Below the pieces are notes generated by a model, which was given only the letters and a program-made list of their open reading frames with translations, was not told the origin of the DNA and did no database searches. Made by a program: the position numbers and the translations under genes. DNA of 5,193 bases from Hyphomicrobiales bacterium (GTDB taxonomy: Bacteria; Pseudomonadota; Alphaproteobacteria; Rhizobiales; Xanthobacteraceae), in assembly GCA_016210825.1 (NCBI GenBank), contig JACQTM010000204.1, forward strand, positions 1-5,193. Reading direction: 5' to 3'. Shown here piece by piece: positions 1 to 5,193 of the stretch (position 1 is the first letter of the stretch; the number at the start of each line of letters is the position of its first letter).

Positions 1-787
1 CGCCCGGCGCGGCATCCGTATTGCTCTTGTTTTCATGCCGGCTGCGCGCGGCGGCGGCAGCGGCGGCGCGCTGCGCTGCCGATTTGACAATTGCCGGCGT
101 GATCGCGAGCGGGGTCTTGTCGGCGCCGGCGGAGATGGTCACTTGCCCGTCGCGCTCAATACGAACCGCAAGCTCCGCCCCAACGAGGCTCAAGCGCCTG
201 GCGCGCAATCGGCCCATCAGTAAGCTGGTACCGGAGACGCTGACTTCCGCCTTCGGCGCCACGGCGACGACATTTTTGTCAGCGTCATGCACGACGATAT
301 CGCGGATGCGTAGCGCCGCACGGCCGCTGGCATCGCGTTCGAGCTGGGTGCCGCCGATCTCGACCGAATGGTTTTTTCCCAAATTCTGCTCGATGGCGGC
401 GGCAAGCCAGGGCGTTACCAGATCGATCGTGATCGGGCCCGATGCCAGGCGCCACCACAGCCCGATGACGACAAACGCGACTACGGCGAGTGTGCTTGCG
501 ATTCCGAGCAGAATTTTGCGCACGATCGGCCGGCGCAGATTGGCCCTTAGCTTTACGCGGAGGAGGCGACGGCGCGGCACTGACGCGTGACCACGCGCGG
601 CATGTGCAGGAATTCCGTCGTCGGAGGCTGCTACGTGGCGATCAGGGGATTGGCGCTCGGGATGATCGTTACCACCGCGACCATGCGCAGCGTGCTGGTC
701 CGCCACACGATCGTGGCGGTGCCGTTGATAGCTCGCCTCCAAAGCCTGGAGCGCCGCGATGCGCGGACTCTTTTGCTTGTCCGTCAT
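1..787 (-). CDS. AsmA/YhdP-like (DUF3971-type) envelope protein, N-terminal part, truncated by the window edge
   Basis: The frame is open from an ATG at 787 to the left edge, giving 262 full codons. The protein starts MTDKQKSPRIAALQALEASY. Residues 20-90 form a His/Arg/Asp-rich cytoplasmic head. A single transmembrane helix (about 91-111, KILLGIASTLAVVAFVVIGL) follows basic residues (RANLRRPIVRK), so the rest should lie in the periplasm. From about 117 the sequence GPITIDLVTPWLAAAIEQNL begins the domain typical of AsmA/YhdP-like proteins of Hyphomicrobiales, followed by beta-rich sequence (VEIGGTQLERD, RIRDIVVHDAD, LSLVGAELAVRIERDG). Family members usually run to about 1,100-1,300 residues, so most of the gene lies outside. 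In E. coli the AsmA-like proteins YhdP, TamB and YdbH help move phospholipids to the outer membrane; a similar role here is inferred. A purine-rich GGGAAGGGG lies directly before the ATG. A GTG at 580 (codon 70) is an alternative start but lacks a ribosome site. The family call is firm; the exact start is less so. Confidence 0.82.
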   Translation of the reverse strand, partial: MTDKQKSPRIAALQALEASYQRHRHDRVADQHAAHGRGGNDHPERQSPDRHVAASDDGIPAHAARGHASVPRRRLLRVKLRANLRRPIVRKILLGIASTLAVVAFVVIGLWWRLASGPITIDLVTPWLAAAIEQNLGKNHSVEIGGTQLERDASGRAALRIRDIVVHDADKNVVAVAPKAEVSVSGTSLLMGRLRARRLSLVGAELAVRIERDGQVTISAGADKTPLAITPAIVKSAAQRAAAAAAARSRHENKSNTDAAPG

Positions 788-796
788 CCCCTTCCC
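788..796 (-). promoter_or_regulatory. Possible ribosome binding site of the AsmA-like gene
   Basis: On the minus strand GGGAAGGGG directly abuts the ATG at 787. It is purine-rich and Shine-Dalgarno-like, but the spacing is shorter than ideal. It favours 787 over the internal GTG at 580, which is preceded by pyrimidine-containing sequence without any GGAG-like run. Confidence 0.4.
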
Positions 797-929
797 GGCG
801 TCCCCTGACCCCTGCCGATCTTGTCCGCATCATCGACCGCTGTGGAACCGACGGCGAAAACTATTGCCTGAGTCGGACGCAGCTACGCACAAGAATTCGT
901 TGATCCGCCAGTGCCCTACCAACTGACCC

Positions 930-943
930 GGTCAAGTTTGACC
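930..943. repeat. Inverted repeat GGTCAA-GT-TTGACC
   Basis: Six-base arms GGTCAA (930-935) and TTGACC (938-943) are perfect reverse complements around a GT spacer. The element is also framed by a direct repeat of TGACCCG at 924-930 and 939-945. This could be an operator for a dimeric regulator, or the relic of a transposon end; no transposase is present in the window. The sequence shows the symmetry directly; any function is inference. Confidence 0.45.
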
Positions 944-1085
944 CGCCGAAAGCGTCGAAAGGAAGGCATTTGGCCTAGAACTCGAGCCGGGTGGACCGGC
1001 GCGGTATTCTCGCTTTTTCGCGGTGTTGGCGGCAAGGGTCGGCTACGGGGCTTCGGTAGGCGTCGAGGCCGAGGCCGCACTTAAA

Positions 1086-1098
1086 GTCACCAGGTGAC
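1086..1098. repeat. Perfect odd palindrome GTCACC-A-GGTGAC
   Basis: Arms GTCACC (1086-1091) and GGTGAC (1093-1098) are exact reverse complements around a single central A. It lies about 150 bases upstream of the M23 start and before the AT-rich candidate promoter zone, a plausible place for a dimeric DNA-binding protein. No regulator is known from the window itself. Confidence 0.45.
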
Positions 1099-1140
1099 GA
1101 GACGATCATGACAATGGCGCCAGGGCGCCCTACCGCGTGC

Positions 1141-1200
1141 CTTTGTTAAATTATGACGCCGACCGTTTGCGGAAAATTAACTATGGATGGATCAAATTGA
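1141..1200 (+). promoter_or_regulatory. AT-rich candidate promoter zone of the M23 peptidase gene
   Basis: This stretch is clearly richer in A and T than its surroundings and contains TTGTTA (1143-1149 area), TTAAATTA, AAAATTAA and TTAACTAT (1177-1184). No pair of -35 and -10 hexamers with ideal spacing can be fixed by eye. TTAACTAT differs by one base from TTAACCAT, a half-site form associated with the alphaproteobacterial cell-cycle regulator CtrA, but a single half-site is weak evidence. Confidence 0.3.
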
Positions 1201-1237
1201 GACGTTGTGCGCTGGCCTTGAGGGGATCGGGTCCGGC

Positions 1238-1243
1238 GGGGAG
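1238..1243 (+). promoter_or_regulatory. Ribosome binding site of the M23 peptidase gene
   Basis: GGGGAG lies five bases before the ATG at 1249, a good Shine-Dalgarno match at a normal distance. It fixes the start and argues against the overlapping short frame that begins at 1187. Confidence 0.7.
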
Positions 1244-1248
1244 CGTCC

Positions 1249-2688
1249 ATGTCCTACCGGTCCGGTTATAGCGACCAACGAAGAGATTCAGGCCGTTACG
1301 TTGAAGGCTGGGGCCAACGCTCCACGCCGGCGCATGTCTATGGGCCACCGCATCATGCGCCGCAAAGTCACGCGCCCTCGCCGCAGAACCACGGTCATGG
1401 CGGCCATCACCCTCACGCCCAACAAGCGCACACGCATCCGCGCACGCATAAGGTTGGCGCCTACACGCTCGCCCATGGGGGGCGGCAGGTGCGCATCGGG
1501 CCGATTGCGTTCTGGATTGTGGTCGGCACCCTTATCATCATGGCCGGCTGGTCGGTGCTGACCGGCACTTATTTCGCCTTTCATGACGACGTGCTCAAAC
1601 GCCTTATCGCGCGTCAGGCGCAAATGCAATTTGCCTATGAGGACCGCATCGCTGAATTGCGCGTGCAGGTCGATCGCGTCACCAGCCGCCAACTACTCGA
1701 TCAGGAACAATTTGAACGCAAGCTCGATCATCTTGTGCAGCGCCAGCAAACGCTGGAACAGCGCACCAGCGCGCTGACGGCGATACCGGACATGATGCCG
1801 ACCGGTTCGATCAGACAGCCGGCGCGTGGAACGCATCCGGGTGAGAATACGAAGCCCAAGCCGTCGCCAATCAACGACACGGTGATATTCGTGGCACCTC
1901 CCGACCGCGAGGCGCGGTTGGAATCGCGCAGTTTCGCCTCAACGCTGAACCGGTTTGCTGGTGTCCGCACCACCGGCGGCGTCCAGGGCGTACTCGCGCG
2001 CCTGCAGGATTCGATCGAGCACGCCGAGGCGCGGCAGAGCGCGACATTAAGCGCGATCGAAGAGAGCTTCGATGCGAAAGCGCGGCGGATGAAAGGTGTG
2101 CTCGCCGATCTCGGCCTCGATCCGACGAAGGCGATGCCGCCGGCTGCCGGTGGCCCGTTCGTGCCGGCCGCGGTAGCGCCGGCGACACCGGAAGCGAGCT
2201 TCGAGCGCCAACTCTATCGTATCAAGCTCGCCCGCTCGAATGTCGATCGGCTCGCGCGCGCTTTCGGCGCCGTGCCGGTGCGTAAGCCGGTTTTCGGCGA
2301 GATCGACATGAGTTCCGGTTTTGGCATGCGCATCGATCCCTTCGTGCGCGCCCCTGCCATGCACACCGGCATGGATTTTCGTGGCGACACCGGCGATCCC
2401 GTCCGCGCCACCGCCACTGGAACGATAACGACCGCGGGCCCGAGCGGCGGCTATGGCAAGATGGTTGAGATTGATCACGCCAACGGATTTTCCACGCGCT
2501 TCGGCCACCTCTCCGCGATCGAGGTCAGTGTCGGCCAACAGGTCAAGATCGGTCAGATCATCGGCCGGATCGGTACCACCGGACGCTCGACCGGCCCGCA
2601 TCTGCATTACGAAACACGCGTGGACGGCGACGCGGTTGATCCACAAAAATTCCTGCGCGCAGGCATCCGGCTAGGCAACGCGATCTGA
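1249..2688 (+). CDS. Membrane-anchored M23 family metallopeptidase (LytM-type peptidoglycan hydrolase)
   Basis: This is a complete 479-residue protein. Residues 1-80 are a hydrophilic cytoplasmic head with 12 histidines between 29 and 67. One transmembrane helix follows (about 84-108, IGPIAFWIVVGTLIIMAG region), then a coiled coil (about 113-178, rich in Gln, Glu, Arg and Leu), a Pro-rich low-complexity linker (about 180-220), a second helical stretch (about 250-285 and 315-340), and a C-terminal M23 domain (about 345-470). The zinc and catalytic residues are intact: H372 and D376 in HTGMD, H420 in FGHLS, and H451 and H453 in HLHYE. M23 enzymes cut peptide cross-links in peptidoglycan, and the orientation places the domain in the periplasm. 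The anchor plus coiled coil plus LytM layout resembles alphaproteobacterial cell-shape or division hydrolases that often sit beside a bactofilin gene; none follows here, as the next gene is a convergent transporter. The family is certain; the substrate bond and physiological role are inferred. Confidence 0.95.
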   Translation: MSYRSGYSDQRRDSGRYVEGWGQRSTPAHVYGPPHHAPQSHAPSPQNHGHGGHHPHAQQAHTHPRTHKVGAYTLAHGGRQVRIGPIAFWIVVGTLIIMAGWSVLTGTYFAFHDDVLKRLIARQAQMQFAYEDRIAELRVQVDRVTSRQLLDQEQFERKLDHLVQRQQTLEQRTSALTAIPDMMPTGSIRQPARGTHPGENTKPKPSPINDTVIFVAPPDREARLESRSFASTLNRFAGVRTTGGVQGVLARLQDSIEHAEARQSATLSAIEESFDAKARRMKGVLADLGLDPTKAMPPAAGGPFVPAAVAPATPEASFERQLYRIKLARSNVDRLARAFGAVPVRKPVFGEIDMSSGFGMRIDPFVRAPAMHTGMDFRGDTGDPVRATATGTITTAGPSGGYGKMVEIDHANGFSTRFGHLSAIEVSVGQQVKIGQIIGRIGTTGRSTGPHLHYETRVDGDAVDPQKFLRAGIRLGNAI

Positions 2689-2700
2689 CGTGGTCGCGTT
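2677..2700. terminator. Hairpin over the M23 stop codon, possible bidirectional terminator
   Basis: AACGCGATC (2677-2685) pairs with GGTCGCGTT (2692-2700) as a nine-base stem with one G-T wobble and a six-base loop. The stem contains the end of the M23 gene, and the stop codon TGA lies in the loop. It sits between two convergent genes and could act on both strands. No run of T follows on either side, so a classical intrinsic terminator is not proven. Confidence 0.35.
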
Positions 2701-2732
2701 CGGTTATCCGCGCAGTGTCCTTGGGCTCGCGA

Positions 2733-4187
2733 TCAGGACGGCTTTGACTTGCCCGCCACCGGTCGCACTGTTGCGGCAACGACAATCGCACCAGCCATCG
2801 AAACTACCGCAGCGGCGCCAAGTCCGAGCTCATATCCGAACGTGAAAGAGGCAAGCCCCGCGGCGAGTGCTACGCCGGCTAGTTGGGCAATCCGGCTGGC
2901 GGCATTGTTGATTCCCGATGCAAGTCCCTCATCGGATTGCTTCACGCTCGACATGACCGAAGCGGTCAGCGGCGTTACCAGCACGGCGAATGAAATGCCG
3001 AGCAGTGTTACGGGCCCGATCACCGCAAGCGGGAGCGACGCGCCGCCGCCAAATGCCATCCACGTATAAGCGAGCGACGCGCCCACGGAACCCGCTACGA
3101 GTGGTATCCGCACACCTGTCGAATCCGCTATCGCGCCGAAGTACTGTGACAGCAGGCCGACGCCGAGGGTAAACGGCAAGAACACGAGCCCGGCTTCGGT
3201 CGAGGTCAGACCGCGGCGATCAATAAGCTCGAATGGAAGTATAAAGAACATGACCGACAGTCCCGCATAGAGCAGAACCGTTGCAACGTTCAGGCCGAAG
3301 AACTGGCGATTTTCGAAGAGACGCGGCGGCGTCATGGGATGCCGGCTTAACGATTCCCAAAGTGCATAGAGAACGAGCCCCGCACAACCAGTTCCGGCGA
3401 CAATTGCGAGCGTTGCAGCGGACATTGATTCCGCGGCGTTGCCAGCCGTCGGTTGCCCTGGGTCGATTTCGCTGAGCGCCCACGCCAATGCGCCGAGTGC
3501 CGTTGCGAGGATCGCGGCGCCAACGATATCAAACTGCCGCGACTCAAACCGGTCGGGTGGCGCAAACGCCATAAGCAGTCCGATGGTTACGAAGGCGATC
3601 GGCGGATTAATCCAGAAGATCAGCCGCCAATCGAACATCTCCGTCAGCCAGCCGCCAATGACCGGCCCCGCCGCTGTCGTCAATGCCGAAGCCGCAGCCC
3701 ATACGCCGATTGCACGGTTGCGTTCACTGCGGGGATAGGTGGCGCCGATCAAGGCGAGGCTCGCCGGCGTGAGAATCGCAGCGCCCGCGCCTTGCGCGAT
3801 GCGCGCGGCAATCAGCAAACCGATCGATGGCGCGAGCGCGCACGCCGCAGACATCACGCCAAAGAAGAGACAGCCAATCGCCAGCATCCGCGCCTTGCCG
3901 TAAACGTCGGCGAGCGCACCGCCAATCAACGTTAGCGATGCCAGCGCTAATACGTAACCGTTGAGCACCCATTGCACTGAAGCAAAATTGGCACCGAGAT
4001 CGCTGCGCAGATGCGGAAGCGCAACAGTTAACGCGGAACCGTCGATGAATGCCATGGACGAGGCGAGCACGCATGCGCCAAGGACCTTGCGGCGGCGCGA
4101 AGCCGAGAACTCACCGCCGATTTCCTGTGGGCTAGGTTCGGCGGCAATGACACCGCGACTGCACGGCTCGGCAAATGGCTGCGCCAT
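2733..4187 (-). CDS. DHA2-type (EmrB/QacA-like, 14-helix) MFS transporter
   Basis: The complete protein has 484 residues from the ATG at 4187, normal for the DHA2 drug:H+ antiporter family. After a soluble N-terminus of about 33 residues, hydrophobic segments run nearly to the C-terminus, consistent with about 14 membrane helices. Family signatures are visible: the first-helix motif FIDGSALTVALP (D49, P58); motif A GGALADVYGKAR after helix 2 (G90, D94, G97, R100); motif B-like ARIAQGAGAAILTP (R129, G133); and motif C AAGPVIGGW in helix 5 (G174, P175, G178, G179), the last being typical of antiporters. Such proteins export toxic compounds or metabolites across the inner membrane using the proton gradient; the substrate cannot be read from sequence. 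The frame extends to a TTG at 4199, but that codon overlaps the Shine-Dalgarno sequence, so 4187 is the start. No adaptor (EmrA-like) or regulator gene adjoins it; the gene is convergent with the M23 gene and divergent from the propeller gene. Confidence 0.93.
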   Translation of the reverse strand: MAQPFAEPCSRGVIAAEPSPQEIGGEFSASRRRKVLGACVLASSMAFIDGSALTVALPHLRSDLGANFASVQWVLNGYVLALASLTLIGGALADVYGKARMLAIGCLFFGVMSAACALAPSIGLLIAARIAQGAGAAILTPASLALIGATYPRSERNRAIGVWAAASALTTAAGPVIGGWLTEMFDWRLIFWINPPIAFVTIGLLMAFAPPDRFESRQFDIVGAAILATALGALAWALSEIDPGQPTAGNAAESMSAATLAIVAGTGCAGLVLYALWESLSRHPMTPPRLFENRQFFGLNVATVLLYAGLSVMFFILPFELIDRRGLTSTEAGLVFLPFTLGVGLLSQYFGAIADSTGVRIPLVAGSVGASLAYTWMAFGGGASLPLAVIGPVTLLGISFAVLVTPLTASVMSSVKQSDEGLASGINNAASRIAQLAGVALAAGLASFTFGYELGLGAAAVVSMAGAIVVAATVRPVAGKSKPS

Positions 4188-4192
4188 GATAG

Positions 4193-4197
4193 CCTCC
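4193..4197 (-). promoter_or_regulatory. Ribosome binding site that sets the MFS start
   Basis: On the minus strand GGAGG lies five bases before the ATG at 4187. The alternative TTG at 4199 overlaps this site (TTGGAGG), so it would remove the site's function as a leader element and has no good site of its own. Confidence 0.8.
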
Positions 4198-4260
4198 AAA
4201 TGGCCCTTAAATCTTTAGTTCGAGGTCCCGGTCTTGCGAAGCCACATTGGCTTAACTTCA

Positions 4261-4280
4261 CGCCAGAACACAAACTGGCG
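4261..4280. repeat. Inverted repeat CGCCAG-N8-CTGGCG, candidate operator
   Basis: Six-base perfect arms (4261-4266 and 4275-4280) flank an A/C-only spacer, AACACAAA. The dyad spans 20 bases, about two helical turns, and sits mid-way between the divergent starts (74 bases from the MFS ATG and 93 from the propeller ATG). That size and position suit a dimeric repressor acting on both genes. It could also form an RNA hairpin in either leader. The symmetry is seen; the role is inferred. Confidence 0.45.
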
Positions 4281-4372
4281 ATCCTCGATCCAATACCGAG
4301 CCCCGCCGCAATCCACTCGTTCCTCATTCTTGTAAAGTAGCGGTGACGCAACGCCATGATGAGTAACTCAGT

Positions 4373-5193
4373 ATGAATGAAAAAGATCGCGCCCATGCTG
4401 ACGTAATTGCCGTCGACAAGATGGGAGGCAAGGTCCTCTTTATTGATGCCGCGCGGCGCGCCACGGTTGCCGTGCTCGACGACTTCGCGCCGGTCCCGCA
4501 CGAACTTCTATTGTCGCGCGACCATGCGATCGCTTACGTACCAATCTACGGCGCCGGAATCCACGGCAACAATCCCAATCCTGGGCACCTGGTCTCTATC
4601 GTCGATATTACATTGCGGCGGCACATTCGTGACATCGACATTTCGCCGTTGCGTGCGCCGCATGGCATGCTGCATGGGCCCGATGGGCTGATCTATATCA
4701 CCTGCGAGAATAGCGGGGTGATCGCGTTGCTCGATCCGGTACGCGCAACCATTGTCGGCACGATCGACGCGCAATCGCGCAACTGTCATCGCCTGATGAT
4801 GCTGCCCGACGGCAGCAGAATCTACACCGAGAACGAGGAAGACGCTTGCGTGTCCGTGCTCGACGTGAAGCGGCGATGTTTCCTGCGGCACATCGCAACG
4901 CCGCGACCGCTTGCCGGCATCGCCGCCGCGTTCGATGGGCGCGCGATTGTGGCGGTGGATGATGAGCAGCCGGCTTTTTTCGTCATCGATCCAAAGACCG
5001 ATCGGATTGTGCACGAGGTCAAACTGAACGGGCACCGCGAAGCCGCGCAGATTGCCCGTTACAGTCCGGATGGACGCTACCTGCTTATCACCAGCCTGAA
5101 GGAAGGCGTGGTGACGCTGCTGAACGCCGAGCTATCCGAACAAAAGACATTTCGCGTTGGCGAAGGGCCGATGGACGCCGCTTTCCATGACGA
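4373..5193 (+). CDS. YncE/YVTN-type beta-propeller protein, N-terminal 273 codons, truncated by the window edge
   Basis: The frame is open from the ATG at 4373 to the right edge; an in-frame TAA at 4364 means the gene cannot start further upstream. The sequence shows repeating units of roughly 40 residues with propeller signatures: APHGMLHGPDGLIYITCENS (95-114) followed by GVIALLDP, then CHRLMMLPDGSRIYTENEED (138-157) with CVSVLDV, then LAGIAAAFDGRAIVAVDD with FFVIDPKTDRIV, then IARYSPDGRYLLITSLKEG with VVTLLN. At least five to six blades are present. The N-terminus is hydrophilic with no signal peptide or lipobox, so the protein is probably cytoplasmic, unlike E. coli YncE, which is periplasmic. 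Proteins of this fold bind ligands or partners or, in some lactonase relatives, act as enzymes; no catalytic assignment is possible here. The ribosome site is weak (GAG at 4361-4363, nine bases upstream). It is divergent from the MFS transporter. The fold call is firm; the function is unknown. Confidence 0.85.
   Translation, partial: MNEKDRAHADVIAVDKMGGKVLFIDAARRATVAVLDDFAPVPHELLLSRDHAIAYVPIYGAGIHGNNPNPGHLVSIVDITLRRHIRDIDISPLRAPHGMLHGPDGLIYITCENSGVIALLDPVRATIVGTIDAQSRNCHRLMMLPDGSRIYTENEEDACVSVLDVKRRCFLRHIATPRPLAGIAAAFDGRAIVAVDDEQPAFFVIDPKTDRIVHEVKLNGHREAAQIARYSPDGRYLLITSLKEGVVTLLNAELSEQKTFRVGEGPMDAAFHD

Larger units (their letters stand above)
788..1248. other. Divergent intergenic region without a convincing gene
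   Basis: About 460 bases separate the divergent AsmA-like and M23 peptidase genes. I see no open frame with both a ribosome site and protein-like composition, and no tRNA-like cloverleaf. It holds an inverted repeat at 930-943, a direct repeat of CGAAAG (947-952 and 956-961), a perfect odd palindrome at 1086-1098, two copies of GGCGCC (1116-1121 and 1124-1129), and an AT-rich stretch at 1141-1200 that contrasts with the GC-rich surroundings. Promoters for both flanking genes must lie here or overlap the coding starts. The length is generous for a simple divergent promoter, so a decayed gene or small RNA cannot be excluded. Confidence 0.6.
4188..4372. other. Divergent spacer between the MFS and propeller genes
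   Basis: These 185 bases must hold the promoters of both divergent genes. I cannot assign sigma-70 hexamers with confidence. The region contains the inverted repeat at 4261-4280, a tandem CGATCC pair (4279-4284 and 4286-4291), and a tiny frame, MMSNSV, at 4356-4376 whose TGA overlaps the propeller ATG. Confidence 0.5.

Noticed and set aside
21..590. A 189-codon plus-strand open frame opposite the AsmA-like gene
   Set aside because: Its translation is Ala/Arg/Ser-rich without domain features, and the opposite strand encodes a recognisable protein over the same stretch. GC-rich genes often leave such antisense frames open.
490..903. A 137-codon plus-strand open frame running into the left intergenic region
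   Set aside because: The product is Arg-rich and low in hydrophobic residues, has no ribosome site, and mostly overlaps the AsmA-like gene on the other strand.
975..1109. A 44-codon minus-strand frame in the intergenic region (MIVSSPGDFKCGL...)
   Set aside because: There is no ribosome binding site before its ATG, the composition is Arg-rich and unlike a known small protein, and nothing links it to a family.
913..1134. Direct repeat GCCCTACC at 913-920 and 1127-1134 as possible insertion-site duplications
   Set aside because: Eight-base GC-rich matches at this distance are expected by chance, and the sequence between them shows no terminal inverted repeats or transposase remnant.
2047..2646. 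A 199-codon minus-strand frame opposite the M23 catalytic domain
   Set aside because: It is a shadow of the M23 gene, whose zinc motifs are intact. The antisense product is Arg/Gly/His/Ala-rich without fold signatures.
3453..3935. A 160-codon plus-strand frame opposite the MFS gene
   Set aside because: Very Arg-rich translation with no hydrophobic core, and the opposite strand carries clear MFS motifs.
4188..4199. A four-residue longer MFS start at the TTG at 4199
   Set aside because: The TTG overlaps the GGAGG that is correctly placed for the ATG at 4187.
4508..5035. A 175-codon minus-strand frame opposite the propeller gene
   Set aside because: The plus strand shows regular propeller repeats in frame to the window edge, whereas this frame is Arg/Asp/His-rich and shows no domain.
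1..5193. CRISPR array, tRNA, rRNA, prophage or insertion sequence
   Set aside because: No regularly spaced repeats, cloverleaf sequences, rRNA motifs, integrase or transposase coding are visible on either strand.

Overview
The window is GC-rich DNA. Its proteins look like those of an alphaproteobacterium, most likely a member of the Hyphomicrobiales near the Bradyrhizobium/Rhodopseudomonas group. This placement is an inference from GC-rich codon use and the flavour of the protein families (an AsmA/YhdP-like protein, a membrane-anchored M23 peptidase and an intracellular YncE-type propeller). No rRNA or marker gene is present to confirm it.

Layout. (1) Positions 787-1, minus strand: the N-terminal 262 codons of a large AsmA/YhdP-like (DUF3971-type) envelope protein, cut off by the left edge. 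(2) Positions 788-1248: a divergent intergenic region of about 460 bases with no convincing gene, several short dyad repeats and an AT-rich likely promoter zone. (3) Positions 1249-2688, plus strand: a complete 479-aa single-pass membrane M23 metallopeptidase with an intact zinc site, a coiled coil and a His-rich cytoplasmic head. (4) Positions 2689-2732: a 44-base convergent gap, with a hairpin across the M23 stop codon that may serve as a two-way terminator. (5) Positions 4187-2733, minus strand: a complete 484-aa DHA2-type (EmrB/QacA-like) MFS transporter. The Shine-Dalgarno position puts its start at the ATG at 4187, not at an upstream TTG. (6) Positions 4188-4372: a divergent intergenic region with a clean 6+6 inverted repeat. 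(7) Positions 4373 to the right edge, plus strand: the first 273 codons of a YncE/YVTN-type beta-propeller protein without a signal peptide.

Functional picture. The two left-hand genes diverge from a shared upstream region and both act on the cell envelope: one probably in inner-to-outer membrane lipid homeostasis, the other in peptidoglycan cutting or remodelling. The right-hand pair also diverges from a shared region and may be co-regulated, as is common for efflux transporters and their neighbours, but no regulator gene is visible. I see no mobile element, CRISPR array, RNA gene or clear novel multi-gene system. The most unusual points are the His-rich cytoplasmic tails on both envelope proteins, the conserved-looking insertion loop in the unsecreted propeller, and the dyad elements in the two divergent spacers.
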